64,000 bases of DNA from Thysanoteuthis rhombus (Eukaryota > Mollusca > Cephalopoda > Oegopsida > Thysanoteuthidae), in contig OY735215.1 in the NCBI GenBank assembly GCA_963457665.1, forward strand, positions 29,379,041 through 29,443,040. The letters are read 5' to 3'. The notes beneath the pieces are model-generated. The model saw only the letters and a list, made by a program, of their open reading frames with translations, did not search any database and had not been told where the DNA came from. Each line of letters opens with the position of its first letter. Within the stretch, counting starts at the first letter, position 1. The position numbers and the translations under genes are program-made. Of this stretch, positions 10,015 through 24,648 are shown piece after piece.

Positions 10015-13000
10015 CTTACGCATGCACTGACTTCTACTTTGAGTTGTGTAAGAAAAATCTTCAAGCTAACATCAAATGCAACTACTTTGGGGTAATGGAT
10101 GTGAGACCTCTATATGAAATTTAACACAGAGAATCTAAATGATTTTACTGAAGTAAACTTAGTTTTTCAGCTTTCTTTTAAAATCCAATTTTTAAAAAAA
10201 AATTTTTTCTTCCAAGGGAGATGCAGTCTTTTTTAAGTGGTAGGATATTCTTGCGCTGGGAGTAAATTCCCAAGGAGAAGCATCTTTGGGTCTTCGACTG
10301 AAGCAAACAATTTTGATTTGATCTTAAAATATAATACGTATGACTTGGGGGGGGGGGATGATCGTAATATATTAGGATTCAGAAGTATTGATATATACTT
10401 TTTCTTTTTTTCTTTTAACCAAAAAATCTTTTATTCGTGTAAATTCATAGCATCATTATTCAGTCATCAAAGTATTTTCCCTGATTTTGTATGACCTTAC
10501 ATCACATTTCAGCAAAATTATGTATCCCGTCATAAAAGAACAATTCCATTTTTGATTTTATGAATTTGAAGAAATTTTTCCGTATTTTGAACCTGTTGGA
10601 ACAAGGCAAGTAGTGTTGCATGGAGTGAAACCAGGGAATCAGCAAGTTGACAGATACGTCATTCATGGAAAAGCTTTTAATTCAGGCTCCATGATCATTT
10701 TGTCAGGTTTGCAACATTTGAGGCGTTATCCTGCAGCGAAATAAAGGTTGACTTGCTTGAAAAAAGGTCTATTCTCTTCAAAGTAGCCAATCGCTAGGAG
10801 TTGTACATTAAGTTTGTCCAGGTTCTAAGCAATTTGTAATGGAGAATTCCTTCTGACTCTTACCAAACACAGGAACTCTCCCTTCTCCAGTAGATTCCAT
10901 TTAGATTAAGATGTTGAAGGCTGTCTTCAATGTTGCCACAATTTTCTTCATTTTTAATTCTCATAATAAAACCATTTTTCAATGACAGTGACTTGTCTAA
11001 AAAGAAAAAAAAAATTTTTTTTTTTTTTTTTTTTTCTTTCTGCTTCCAATGAGAAAAAAATTGCTTAAACTTTGACCAATGTTCTTTTCTGCCTCATGTG
11101 GGGGATCCATTTCCACAGTTTCTGCCCTTTCCCAGGTTTGTAAACAAAATTCCACAGTTATTGATTTGCTTCCAATTTTTCAAGTTCTGAGGTCTCCCAA
11201 AGCATTCTTTGTACTCTAACTCAAATACCCCTCCTCCCAAGCCATTCCTCACACATGGTTTCACCTACTGCTAATTACTATAAGCTTCAGTGATCTATTG
11301 CCAAACTTCCATAGGACTTTCTCCCAGATTTAAATATGAAGAGTACAATGTACATTTAGAAAAAAAAAAAAAATCTCTTTATTCTTTTATCTTTTATATT
11401 CAGCCATGATTTTCACCGAAATGAAGGAAACTTATACTCAATTGTTCTTAGAAAAGTGATGTCTGCATAAGCAATAGACAGCCAAGTAAACTTGGACACT
11501 TCTATTATTTCCTTAATATTGCAAAAGATAGTGCTGGGAATTTTTGCATCAACTTGATTGCAATAGCATAATATGGCCATTAAGAATGAGGATTAGTTCC
11601 ATTAATTGTGCTAAAGAAAATTTAATTGAATTGTTTAGCTTTTTTTTTTTTTTTTTTTTTTTTTTCCTATCGTTACTAAGTCTTAAGAGTTCCATCCCTT
11701 GCTCTATTAGCAGCTTATTAACTGCAGCCAGCAGGCGATGAAGAGTAATAACTATTACTCTTACTGCAATGACTGAAACTTCAGTTGATTGATCAGTCGG
11801 GTAGATAACAGTTGGGAGCCAGTTTTTTTTTTTTTTTGTTTGTTTTGTTTTTTTCCCAGCGCTTTCTCCAACCAAAGGAATTGCACTGCTTCATTATATT
11901 TAGGAATTAAACTGAGATTAAACATGGACCTATTTTATTGAAAGTTTTCAGTGATTGTATCATATACTCGTGTAATGTTTGACTTCTGAGACTTTTTTCA
12001 ACCCTATATTCAGGGGGTTGAACATTTACAGGAGGTATGCCTTTGAAAACTATTCAGTAGATGTCAACAACTAGTCCTGTTTCATATGTAAATTGCCGGA
12101 TAATTACTTTTTTTTTTTTTTTTTCCCCCCCCCCTTTACTGACAAAAGGCATGATTTTGAGCAAAAGTTGGCAAATGGTAATGAGAAGAGTGAAAACATT
12201 GCAGGTATCGGAAACATTAGACCAGGTGTGATTAATTAATTGGTTGATTAAGGAAAAACTTGTTTGCATCATGAAAATTAGAATTGCATGTACTGAATCT
12301 ATTCTGGTAACTCTAAATCCATATACAGTACTTGTGCAAAGAGAAGGGAGATAATTACAAAGCAATGACACGACAACTTGTATTAAATACATATATAGAT
12401 GAAGCATCTCTGATTAATTTTAATTTAAAAAGAAAAAAAAATGGAGGCAAAATTTGCAGTATCCAAAACCAGTTTAATAATGAGGAATTACTAGGTCACA
12501 GCTTTTTATTTTATTTTATTTTTTTTTTCTTCATTCAGATTTTTCTACAGTTGAATTAAATTTTGTTTTGGTGACTAACCATAATGCCGAGTGTTCTACC
12601 ACTAGCAATAAACTCTGATACCATGGCTGCCAACTTTCAGTCTAATAGTTGCATACATAGCAACTACAAATTCTTGTAAGTCTTGTTAGGGAGATTTCAT
12701 TGGAACTAAGATAATAAATGGCTCAACAAAATACAACATTCTAATGTTCAACTACATGGGTCTATTGCAAGAACAATTTCTTTTTCTTCCAAAGAATTCT
12801 GTCATAGTTCATCTTTTCAAAAGAAAAATAGTACAGGTATAGATAAATTTAGATTCTTAGTTATCAAAATTATCTCGGGTATAGTAAATTTATTGGGCAA
12901 TTTTGAGTCATTGGCTGAAATATATAGAATTTAGGAGAAATTAAACATTGAATTTTGCAAGTTTTGACCTTAAATTTATCTTCATTCAGCACTAAGAATG

Positions 13001-14251
13001 AGGCAAACTATATTACTGACAAATTAGGAATGTATATATAAGAGTATCATGGCTAATATGTAGATTACATTGGAAACTTTTAACAAAACCATACACTTGG
13101 TGTTCATGTGATTTTTCTGTACTGTTAGCTAATGTTTTTTTATGATTCATTGCTGATTTGGAAAGATTTAAAGTCTATAGGATTTCTGGTTCTATTTTGA
13201 ATGACTGGTAATTAGAAAAGTTTTAGATGCTGAAGATACCTGGGATCCAAATATCTTCTGGTATGTATGTGTGGAATTATGTTCCAGGATGCTGGATGTC
13301 TGATGTCTTGGATTTTTACAAGCAGTAAACCGCACATGTCAAATGAAATTAAACAAAGACAAGAGAGTCCATACATGTAGATCTAAGTGATGAAACCGGC
13401 AAATATGTAGACATTTAATGACAAGGAGAAAATACATTTAGAGGTAAACAAAAGTGGCTGTAATAAGAATTAGATGTAAACACTAGCAAGAGTAATTGTA
13501 GAGATGCATATAATTCATAGTATTATTTGTATCCATGTCTATTTTGATGGTGGAGAGGACTGAATTTGTGCTGTTTTTATCAAGGTTGGGTTTGTGTGAC
13601 GATACTCAGACATGTTACTGAAAATGGTAATTCAGGAGATAATGTGTGTGTGTAGTGCTTATGAGGTGAAAGTTACCCAATAACAATAACTGAAAAATGA
13701 CTGAATAAAGTAAAAATTTTGATGATGTAAACATGGTGGTAGGATGTGAGATATGGGGAAATGAAACGGTTGAAATGACAAGGAATACACTCTCTTTTGA
13801 GGCTGGAATGAGCAATTGTGCTGGTAGCAGATTTTATAGGGATAAAGCCTTGAAGGAATGATGTTACAAGATATGAAAATTCTTGCAACACATAGCTGTA
13901 TAAATTTTCCAGCTAGACTGATCATAAATCAAAAAGGTACACTGCAGTATTTAAACATTCAGTGTAGGATGGAAGCATTCCATTGGTGGACTTACATCCT
14001 GGCAAGAACTAGTAGGAATAAAATCATGCTCCTTACCAGACTTGGGAAGTGGAAGGGGACTCCATCACTGGCTTCCATGCTCCAGTGATAGATGTTTCTT
14101 GAAAGATGGAATTTCTTACATTTTAAAAAAAAATTTTTTTTTTTTTTAGATTCATTTAAACAAAACTTCAATATTGTATCTGGACTGTTGAAAGATCTGT
14201 GCAAATTCTTTTTTACTTTGAAGATAGTTTCTTCACTGCTATCTTTGGATA

Positions 14252-14395
14252 GTGCAACAAAATAAACGTGTCCTCTGCTCAGTGCTACATGATAGAAACG
14301 GAGTCTAGTGCATTACAAGAGCCATTTGAATTGCCTCAAATAAAACCCTGCAATGGACACGTGAGTTTTGTGGTGGTGAACATGAAGAAAAATTG
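14252..14395 (+). repeat. Dispersed repeat family D, copy 1
   Basis: The copy shares an ordered series of blocks with 33605-33752: GTGCAACAAA, CCTCTGCTCAG, AGAAAC, CTAG.GCATT, TTGCCT, AAACCC and GTGAACATG. The two copies are about 145 bp each, on the same strand, diverged, and of unknown class. Confidence 0.65.
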
Positions 14396-17300
14396 GAACA
14401 TTTCATGGAGTGATATCCTCAAAGAATAAAAAGAAATTAAGAAGTAATTTAAAAAATCTAAGGGAACTTAATTGTTTTGGTACCATTCTGACAACTTGAA
14501 CTTGGAAAATTCTGCCTAGGACAAGCCATGGTGATCTTTTGATAATTTTTATACACTTTAGTTACTCAAAGTTTTAAACATTCTTGACATTCTAAATTCA
14601 AGAAATATTACATAAGAATTTTCATTTATTACTTGATACTGTTCTTGATTGACAGTGAAAGTCTCCTGTGAATATAAATAAAGAATAACGCATTTCAACA
14701 GTAAATAGAAAGAAATTCACCTCGAGGTGTAAGAGAGGTAACATTTATCAGTAGTTATTCCCCTTGTAGCATTCAATTTGTTTTAATAGGACAATCCTGG
14801 TTCTGCAGTGCCTCATACTCTCAAAAAGAAAGACAAATAATGTGGGTTAGAGACTACTTTTACCGCAGAAAGTCTTGACTTTAAAAAAAATGTATATATT
14901 AGCTATGTACAAGATAACTTGTATGACTCCGGTATCTATTCTTGGGCCATAGTTTGCCTGCAGATAGGTTTACATTAATACCAGAAACGTCTTGGGTGCC
15001 CACCCAGAGTGATAACAAAATGCACACTACAGACTTGCAGTCACACAAGATTCAATTAAAGAGAATTCTAATACATGATTCAAAAAGCCTTTCTCCATCA
15101 ACTGAAGACCTCATTAAGAGTACCTTTCTGGCAACTACGATATTTTAGCAGGAAATAATGAGAAAAAGAAAAAAAAAAAAAAATCGCATTTGCCTGAATT
15201 CCTCTCTTCTCGACAACAAAGGTTATGATGACCTTTTAAGTAATTTTTTGGGGGAAAGAGGAAGGTCTTATATGCTGGCGAGTAAGGTAATTGATACTTT
15301 TGTAAGTTGTGACCCTAAACTGTGACATTATTAATTTATTAAATCAATTTTTTTGTGTGTTAAAATTGATATTTTTAGTGTAATGTCCATTGAAACCCTA
15401 GCTTAAAAGACAAAAAGTATTACCAACATCCAAGCCAACAAAATGCAATTCAGTAAACAAGTGAGCTTATGTCTGTAGATGCTTACAAAATTTTGCTGTA
15501 TTTCAAATATCCTTTTCACAGTTTCCCTGGATGAAGTAAAGGTACTGAACCATTCATAGCTGAGAAAAAGTGTGTCCATGCTTGTTATAGATTTTATCTA
15601 TTTCAAAACTGTCTACTCTAATAATCAACAAAGTGATTTTCTTGGTTCTCTAGTCATAACAGTGGACTCTTCCATGGGGTGGGGGTAAATTTTTGCTGGA
15701 AAAAAAAACCCCCAAAAAACCTTCTGTCCACTGTTTCAAATTATGTACTTTTCCTGATGAATGAATTTAGAATATTTTTTTTCAAAAAGGAAAAAAAATC
15801 CAAATATATTGGTGAATTTTTTCCCCTGGGATTAACAAATAGATCAGAATGGGAAAAAAAAAGAAACCCTGAACAGGATAGACATTCTTCAACGATGATC
15901 AACAAGTCAATATTGCTGACCAATGTTAGTGAGTCCAATCCTCATTGGGTGTCTCAGTCAGTCTGATACCAATTCATGCTAAGATACTATTCACTCTAAT
16001 AATGAAGAGTTTGATTCTCTTGCTTTGCTGTCCAAAACACTTGACTCTCTCGATCAGAAGTAAAAGATTCGCCTCCTTCCCACAATTTGCAACTATGAAC
16101 TCTTCAACTTAAAAAGAATTTGATATTATTTCTTCTTATAAAATAGTTTCATAGAAATTCAAATATATCTGTGAATTTTTTGTGGGTATTGACTTGTTCT
16201 TCATTCCATCATGTGTCACTTAAAACCTACAGGTCATTGATTTGCTGTCAATGTCTTCACAAAAAAAAGTTTACAAAAAATAAATAAATATGTAGTTTCA
16301 ATTTGTTCAAAATTTAATTGAAAAAGTTGAAATTTTGACACTTCGCTACCTCAAAAAAATTTCAAAACTAGCTTTTTTTTCTTATTTTTATCTAATATTT
16401 GACTTTTCAATGCAATTCGATTGAAAGCATTAAAAACTACTTTTTTTAAAGGAAATAACTTTTGAAATTGGTGTATTAGTTTTTTAAAAACTACCTTCTA
16501 CAGAAAATAGAATTTTTTTTTGTTTTTGTGGTGGTAAGTAACTTTCAAAAACTTGACAAAAAAAATATTTTTCTTATTCGACTTTTGGGGATTGGAAGGA
16601 CAAAAATTCCTTTTTTTTTAATCAAAAATTGACTTGTTTATCTGAGAGGATGAGTAATTTCTATACATGTGTCACATGTTTATGTTTTTAAGATGGTGTC
16701 ATTTGAATGATATCACCCAGTGTCAAGTCATTTGGGTCCTTTTACAAAGCCATCAATCTTGGCGTGCGATGGATGTTTGATACTTGTAAAGGAGATTCCA
16801 AATGAATTTGTGGGAATAGCTGTTATCTTTACCCTATAGCTTGTAAGTATTTTGTGTGCTGCTCATTGGAATTTTACTAATAAATGATCATACAAATATA
16901 CATATTTTTGTCGACATATGAAATTCTAACCAAAAGATTGTGTAATTAGAACAGTGCACACACACACACACACTATAGTACAGACTTCACTGCTACTATT
17001 TATGAGCAGTACCCTTTGTGAGTCAGTGTGCAAACATCAGGAAAGAGAACTACTCAAAGGAATCTTGAAACTAGGCATTGGGATAAGTAATTTTTCATGA
17101 AGAAATTATAATAGTATTTCTTTTAATTTTTGAGTAGCACTTCAGTGATCAACATCTCTGCTGAATCTTGACTCAGGCAAATGAACATCCACTAATCACT
17201 ATCCATAATAGTCACTTTATACAAATATGTTATTTCCATAATCAAAGGATGTCATATAGTTGCAGCCTATAATGAATGGAATGATGATAACTTCAATATA

Positions 17301-18039
17301 TATTTATATATATAAATATACATGCTCCTTGACTCAGGATTCAGATCATTAACTTTTTGCATACCTCAACACTTTGTTTCTATTCAAGATGGAAAGTTGG
17401 ATTTACCTGGAATATTTTCCATGTTTTATTCTATATCTATGATCGTCTTTCGGCAGATTATTACAATTACAATAAATTGGCAGAAGGCTTATGTAGAAGT
17501 GAGACACGAATTAATTGTACAGTGACTAGTCTTAGCTAAACTCCTGTGAACCAATCTTTTTATTACCAGTCTTTTTTAATCAGTGTTCAATGAATTACGA
17601 TACAGTGAAACCTTACAAATGAGTTAAGAAAGAATAATTGTGAACAAGATGTTATCTACACTCTTTCATAAATGATGAGGATAATATCAATAAATAAATG
17701 GCTATCCATTATTATTTTTTTTTTTAAATGAAGATACTGAAGACCCATGACTAGTAAGGCAGATATGTGTTTAATATATGTCAAAGACTGATATTCTTAG
17801 ACATTCAAACAAAGACGACCACTCATTAGTGGTTTTTTTTTTCATCCTAAAGGACAATTGCAAATTTTGAATATATTTTCAAATGAACGATTTTCGAACA
17901 AAAATTTAGAAAATCTATGAAATTGACTTTTATTTCTTCCATCCGTTGATTTTTCTCCCATTTTTTGTTGAATGAACAAAGTATTAAAAATGACGAATGT
18001 ACATGAAAGCAATAACCAATCGATTGAATTTAAGATATT

Positions 18040-18125
18040 GACATAGATGGGAAAAAAGCTTAGTGAAATAACGAGCGCTCCCGCTGTTCGCAAGGACAGG
18101 CAACTCTTCATAGTAGAGGAGCAAG
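18040..18125 (+). promoter_or_regulatory. Probable MRPL11 5' UTR / core promoter
   Basis: A small GC- and CpG-richer island (ACGAGCGCTCCCGCTGTTCGC at about 18070) stands out in AT-rich DNA just upstream of the MRPL11 start. There is no clear TATA box, as is usual for housekeeping genes. The start-codon context is AAGATGG. The transcription start is not defined. Confidence 0.4.
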
Positions 18126-18275
18126 ATGGCTTCCAGAGGACGTAGGTTGGCTCAAGGTGCTGTGGCCGGTAAGAAGGCCATGGAAAAAAAATCGAGAGAA
18201 GTTCAATATTTGAAAACAATCATCCCTTGTGGAAAGGCTGCCGCTGCTCCACCACTCGGTCCACAACTTGGGCAG
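18126..18275 (+). CDS. MRPL11: MRPL11 exon 1
   Basis: This exon encodes residues 1-50: the basic targeting segment and the PPLGPQLGQ motif. The donor is GTGAGT; phase 0. Confidence 0.96.
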
Positions 18276-21200
18276 GTGAGTCAATGAGTCAAAACATCCT
18301 TTCCATTCGCGTCTGATGTTGAAGGGCAAAAAAAAAAAAAAAAAAAATAATCAGGTTTTGTTTAACTTTATTTCTCACCATTAAAAAGACAACTTACGTG
18401 ATTGGCAGCACATTCCTCTCTGATAGACCGACCCTTTCCAGGGTTAGCATTGCTCTCAGATCATTAGTGCAGTTTTTCAAAAGATTTTGCCAGCATCATT
18501 GTTTTATTTATTTCTTGTCTTTGGAGAGAAAAAAGCATGGACAAACTTATTAAACGAACAAAATTGAATACTGATAGTGCATTTTTCAATGTTGGTGATT
18601 TATGTAGAACTTGAAGGGAAACTGTCTGAAACTTGTATTTTTTAAATCCAGTTATAAATGAATAATACTACAATTAAATGGGTTGTACATCATGAATTTG
18701 ACCTTAGTTCATGGTTATTGCTCCCAGTATTTCATTACGAAGGGAATGTTTGGGCTGTCACCGATCGACTAAGAAATCGCATGCACATACAAATTTATAT
18801 TTGCAAAACTCAGCCCCAGATTAAAGGATAATATCTGGTCCCAGAGGGTTGTCATCCCCGGGTTGCACACTTCAAAAGGGTATGGCCCTGAGTAGAGACC
18901 TGCACAGGTCGATATTTTGCGGCCCGTACTTTTTCTAAGACCCCGTACTTGGTCCATAATTTTCCTTAATGTTTCAGATTCCGTCTGTACCTGGCCCATA
19001 TTTTCCCCATGCTTTGAGGCCCGCCCGTACCTGTGGTTCATTATTCATCTTGTTTTCGCACCTAAATCGCTGCTATTTCAATTTCTCACCCCATGTAGTT
19101 AACAAGGAAGACATCTCTCATAACAACAACAACAAAGGGAGACAAATGCTTGCTTTTCAAAAATTATTATAAAAATTGGACAAATTATTTACTTTATAAG
19201 ATTATTTCTCGATGCTTTGTAGTGTGAAATGATTTATTTCATTTTCTGGTTATCACAGCTTCCGATTTTTCTTTTGTGAATTTTTTCTCTGAAATATACC
19301 ACCCAACTTTTCTTTCCTTTCTTGGTTTCGTGAATGAAATGATTTCTTTTATTATTTGGTAAAATTGCAGCTTCCGAACTTCTTTTCGTTCTCTCATATG
19401 GAAATAATATTTCCGATTTTTCTTTCATTATTCTTCTAATGATAAGTAAACACTCCCTCTTGATAAGTAAGCATTTATCTACCTTCGCTACTGTTTTGAG
19501 AGTTGTCTCCCTTGTTGATTACTTGATGGTGCGAAAGTGAAACAGTGTCCTCAAACCCACCTTGGTGTTCAAGTTTGTGTTCCTAGTGGTTTATTTATAT
19601 TAAGTAATTAGTATCTGACTCTGAGAATGAAATAAACGGAATTATCCCGCTACAATTACGCCTGGTCAGAAGTAGTAGTGAGGCCATTTGGCCCGGGCCT
19701 ACAGTTTTGAGGGGGTGTTTTCTAGACGTGTTTACGTTACATGTATTTACCCATACATGAGTTATGTATATTTAGTACAGATTATAAAAAATTCTTAATG
19801 AGCAGAAAAGTGGGGAAGCTACACTTCCTATCAGGCCCAGGCTTTTTATCAGCCCTGACTACAATAAAATAAGATATTAACTTTTTTGCAATGCATAGTA
19901 GTAATTGTAGTGATTTATTGCCAATATCCAACCCAGAGAAGGGTTACTCATTAGGGTACCATTTGGCTGTTAATGAGTTGTGTGTGGAAGGAGATAAAGT
20001 GAGCTTTGTACGTGCGACAAGGAAGTACGATTCACTCTTTCTCTCGCTTGTTGGCTTTAATAAACATGCGACAATTTGATGAAAGGAGAATTGAGGAAAG
20101 ATAGTTCCTTATTAATCTAGAAAAGAGTGGCCTTATTTGCCCGCATATTTTCTAGTGTGCGAAAAAGTATTGTTGTGTGTGTGTGTGTGTGTGTGTATGT
20201 ATATATACCCATGTGTTTTGTGTAGGTAGGTCGAATAGAAAAATGGAAGAAAAATACACCTATGAAAATTAGATATACAAATAAAAAGTTCTGTGTGTTG
20301 GTAAATGGATGTGTGTGTGTGTGTGTTACACTTTAGATTAGATAAACATCCTATTTCCTAGCACCAGCAATAAAAACAATTAAAATTGGAACAACCTTCC
20401 TGCTTTCCTAGGGTTTCAGGAGACACACTTCAAGAGAAATTCTGTCTGGTATGAAGTCCTGTTGGTCTATTTGCTCTGTTGTATCATTGGATGTTATAGA
20501 GAGACTATTCTTTTTAGATGACGTCCCTTTGATTTTTCAAATTTTGTCTGAATTTTTCCCTCTAATAATAGCTAAAAATATAATTACTGTTTTTCTTTCT
20601 TTTTTTTCGTATATAAGACACTTTAAAAGCAGGGAGAGTGGGTAAAAGTATGGTAATTATTTAAAACTATTTTAGAAATGTTTTCATCACTATCTTGGTA
20701 GAAGCCAAGAACATTATTTTTGTCTGTAATTTTTGTTTTCAGCTTGGTGTCCCAATCGCAGCATTTTGTCGAGAATTCAATGAAAAGACAGCACAATTCA
20801 AACCTGGCATTCCAATGCGGACAAGCATCACAGTGAATGTAAGACTTAGTTTTATCATTTTATCTTTAATTGCACCAGTTTTTCTCAACAAAATATTCTT
20901 TTCTAAGCTTGTTGGAATAATTGTACTCAAATGTTACCAATTTTTCTCCTATTTTTTATTAACTAGCTATTTATGTAACCCATCACATGTAGGAATTATT
21001 TCATAAATATATCAAAACTCTCATTTAGTCAAATGATTACATATATATCGACACAGTGAATTCTGACAGAAGTGAAAAAATGAGACAAATTATTAGATTT
21101 GAGCATAGGTTTCCTGCCCAAAACTTGCTTTCCAACTGTGTAGTCAGTTTCTAGTCTTCAAAAAGAGTTCTGAGAACCTTTGAACATACCTTTTCACTTT

Positions 21201-24200
21201 AGCATTGATTACTTGTCGTATATGTAGGCAAATTTTCAGATTTCTGCTTTTACTGTTATTCTATCTTTCCCGTTTTAACTTTAGTCATTTTTAGCACAAA
21301 CTGAATATTCCTAACTGCAAAGAAAAAAATTTGTTTCAACATCAAATTTTGCAATCTAAAAAAATCAAATGTTTTAAAATGTTATGGCATTCAATCTGCA
21401 TGTTGTGCATTGCAAATCAGGAAGAAAAAAAGATTGCAGACAGAATAGGCAATTATATAGATATATTAACAGCCAATACCTTTATATTTGTTGCTTTTAT
21501 CATGTTTCATCTGGTTATTTCTCATACTTGCTTATAGACAAATAACTTGAATAATTTTGTAATATATCCTAGTCTATTTATTGCATACACCAGTCAGAAG
21601 GTTAGAGAATCGATAAGTTGAAATGATGGTAAACAATTCCTTTCTTCAAAAAGTTCTTGATTCTCTGTTTAGCTTCACATTATTATTGGACACATTTCTA
21701 TATGATTAATTAATTTTTAATTCATTTCTTGCCTTTTAGCCTGACCGTACTTACAAAATTGATCTGGTTTCTCCACCGACGACATATTTCTTAAAGCAAG
21801 CAGCAGGCATTCAGAAAGCAGCTATGAAAGGAGGTAAGTTTTTTTTTTCTCCTCTTAAAACAATCATTGCAGAACAAATTTAAATTCAGTGAACCCACTA
21901 ATACTTATGAACTAAAAAAGATTATTTTTATTAAAAGGCTCACAGTTGAGTCTATTCATTTTGATATTTGATTTAGTCAAGTTTGATGGAGAATCAAATA
22001 AAGATTAAAATCTATCAATTTCTTGATGGCTTTTAAAGCTGACATACTGATCACTGCATTTTGAAAGGAATTATGTGTGCTTAATCAACTTCTCCCTTGG
22101 AATTTGATGAATTACTGTAGATTCCAGACTATAAGACAATTGGTCTACAAGGTTATTTGGTGTCACTACTGCTCACTGTAATTCATTAAAGTTTCTATTG
22201 TCTATTTTGATATATTGAGTTGCAGTAAACAGCCCCCACTGAGTCATAAAACCAGTGCATGTAATATTTGTATAGTTCTTTTTTTTCTTTATTATTTTTT
22301 AAATTTTTCCTCTTTAAACAAAAGGAATACTAGCATTCCAAGGGAAATTACGAATCGCCATCACCCATGTGTGCTCATTTTTATCTCATGAATTTAGCAT
22401 AAACTTATTTTGTAAATTGAACCTCTACTGAAAACAGTGGGGAGGGGTTAAAATATCAAAGGAAAAAAAGATATTCATTACTCATTGAGGAGTGAGTGTT
22501 TGTGGTGAATTTAAAGTTTCTACTATGAATGCTTAGAGCTGGACTAAGTCTCTCTCTCTCTATATATATATGTGTGTGTGTGTGAACAACTGGAAGTAAG
22601 AAAAACTCAGGAGTAAGAGTGCATGGAGACTTATTACTTTGTTAATCCATTGATAAATCAGATGGTGTGCTATACAGGTTTCAGGAGATGTTCCCATCTT
22701 CAGTAGTGTGTGGTGTGTGTGTGTACCTCTCAGTGGTTGAAAGATTTCCGTTGAAAATAAATTTACCGTCAGATGTTTTGCTTTGGAAGCAAAAATTGGA
22801 ATCAAGGAAGAGGATTCCTTTAGGGTCATCATGATGTGTGGGACTTAATCTGTCTGTGGCGAAGTTTGTGCTGGTCTGAGGCAGGATGTGATTGTAGCAG
22901 CAGTAGTAGTAAATCTTTGAAAGGCCATAGGGGTTGAAGGGTAGTGGTTTAGTATTAGATTGTGTAGGTAGGTTGGGGATAGTACAGATGGTGAGGTAAT
23001 GAGGTCAAGGAACATCATGTGTAATATCCTTACAGGTCATTGAAAGTCTGCTGGCTCAGATTTTTAAAATGAAATACCATACAAAAGGTTTTTATAGGTA
23101 GGGGTCTGTGTGACTGTGAAGTTCCCAATATTGGAAATACACGAAGGCGAGTAGGGTGTGGATGTGAAGTTGTTATTTGTGGGAGGATTATGATATTAGT
23201 GATCTGTCTGGTTAGGGTTGTTGAGTTCAGTGTCAAGTCCATTAGAGGAGAGAATTCCAAGTTTGTTGATCAACATATCTTCATGTCTTCCTTGAATTTT
23301 TGTTGTGTCTGTAGGTGTATTTTTTTCTATTTCTTCAATGATTATGGATCTGGTGTCTCTGGCAAAATTATGTTTTTGGAGTGTGGAGGTGTAGTTCTAT
23401 GGGGAATGGACTAGGATATTTTCGAGATTTGATTCTGTGTCTATAGTTATCAAGTCTGATGTTGAATTACCATTCGCACTTGCCTATGTATAGTAATTTG
23501 CATCTATTGCACTTTAGGAAGTATATAATGTTTTTGCTACAACAATTAGAGTTATAGCATATGAAGAAAGACTTGTTAATGGTAGAGCTAATAAAGGTGT
23601 TGGTGTACTCAAGGTAGTTGCAGCATAGACTATTCCTTTTATTGCACTGTTGGAAGAATTCAGTGGTTTTGGGGATGTTATTATGTGAGATTTTATTGTT
23701 CATTACAGTGTTGCTGCTAATCTTTGATGTTTTTGAGTCTGTGTTAGGCGATGGCACACATTTCTTTGAGTTCTGTTTTGAGTGTGAGGATATTCCATCT
23801 CTTGTTGATCGTATGTGCTAAGGGTGGGAGTGTACTGTTGAAGATGGTTATAAGTGGTATGCGGTCAGGTTTATTTTTGTTAGAGTGTAAGGGTTTCTTC
23901 TCTGGGTATTGTAGTTGCCTTTTTTTTATTTGGTTATTTGTATCTTCTTGTGAATATCCTCATTTACTGAAATGTTGTAGTAGGTTGTGGTTGTATGTGT
24001 AGAGTGCACAAATTCTCTTAATTCTAAGTGCTTGTGAAAATGGTAGTTGTTTTTTCAAATGTTTGGGGTGTACTGATTTAGAGTGAAAGTAATTGTGAGT
24101 GTCTGGGTTCTGTGTGGAGGGTAGTTTGGAGGTTTCTATTACTATCTATGTATATGCGGGTGTCTAGGAAAGCTATGGAGTAAGTAGATGTCACATAATC

Positions 24201-24604
24201 AAATTGTGTGTAGAGTATATATGTGCAAAGAATTTCTCTGGTTTGGCTTCATCTCTTGTGTATATGAAAAGATTATCTGTGTATTCATTGTAGAAGATGC
24301 AGTCTTTGTCTATCTCTGGGTATATGTAGGTCTCTTCAAATTTGCCCATGAAGATGTTAGCATAAGAGGGGGCCTGCTACTGTGCCCATGGTACAGCCTT
24401 CCATCTGGAGGATGTGTCTATTATTGAAGTTGAAGCTATTGAGTGTTAAAATGTGTTGCATAAGGATGATAAGTGTTTCAGTTCTAGGTTCTTTAGTTCT
24501 ATTGTTAAGGGCATCCTTTGAGGGCTAGAATACCTTCATCATGTTTAATATTAGAGAATAGGAATTCAATGTTTATAGTGACTAAAAGTGCTTTGTCTAG
24601 GATT

Positions 24605-24648
<44 letters not shown>

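Larger units (their letters stand above)
9129..18060 (+). other. 3' UTR and intergenic DNA between the AT-hook gene and MRPL11
   Basis: I recognise no gene here. The content is AT-rich DNA with a C run near 9967, a (TA)n array at 9995-10014, a G9 run near 10348, poly-T or poly-A runs near 11020, 11640, 11825, 12110 and 15170, a dispersed-repeat copy at 14252-14395 and a (CA)n tract near 16957. The segment 10560-10740 is less AT-biased and may be part of an extended 3' UTR. Confidence 0.6.
18276..20742 (+). other. MRPL11 intron 1
   Basis: This 2.47-kb intron holds a poly-A run near 18330, two GC-richer MITE-like segments (18903-19035 and 19657-19858) and two (GT)n tracts. The DNA between 19100 and 19620 shows nothing I can name. 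Confidence 0.7.

Noticed and set aside
22114-22140. TACTGTA..TTCCAGACTATAAGAC motif, and a similar one at 32098, as ends of a known DNA transposon
   Set aside because: The motif resembles a widespread transposon terminus, but I could not find a convincing matching second end or target duplication for either.
23751-24427. Plus-strand ORFs rich in Cys, Phe and Gly across the Penelope-like element
   Set aside because: They are antisense shadows of the decayed retroelement; the minus strand carries the recognisable motifs.
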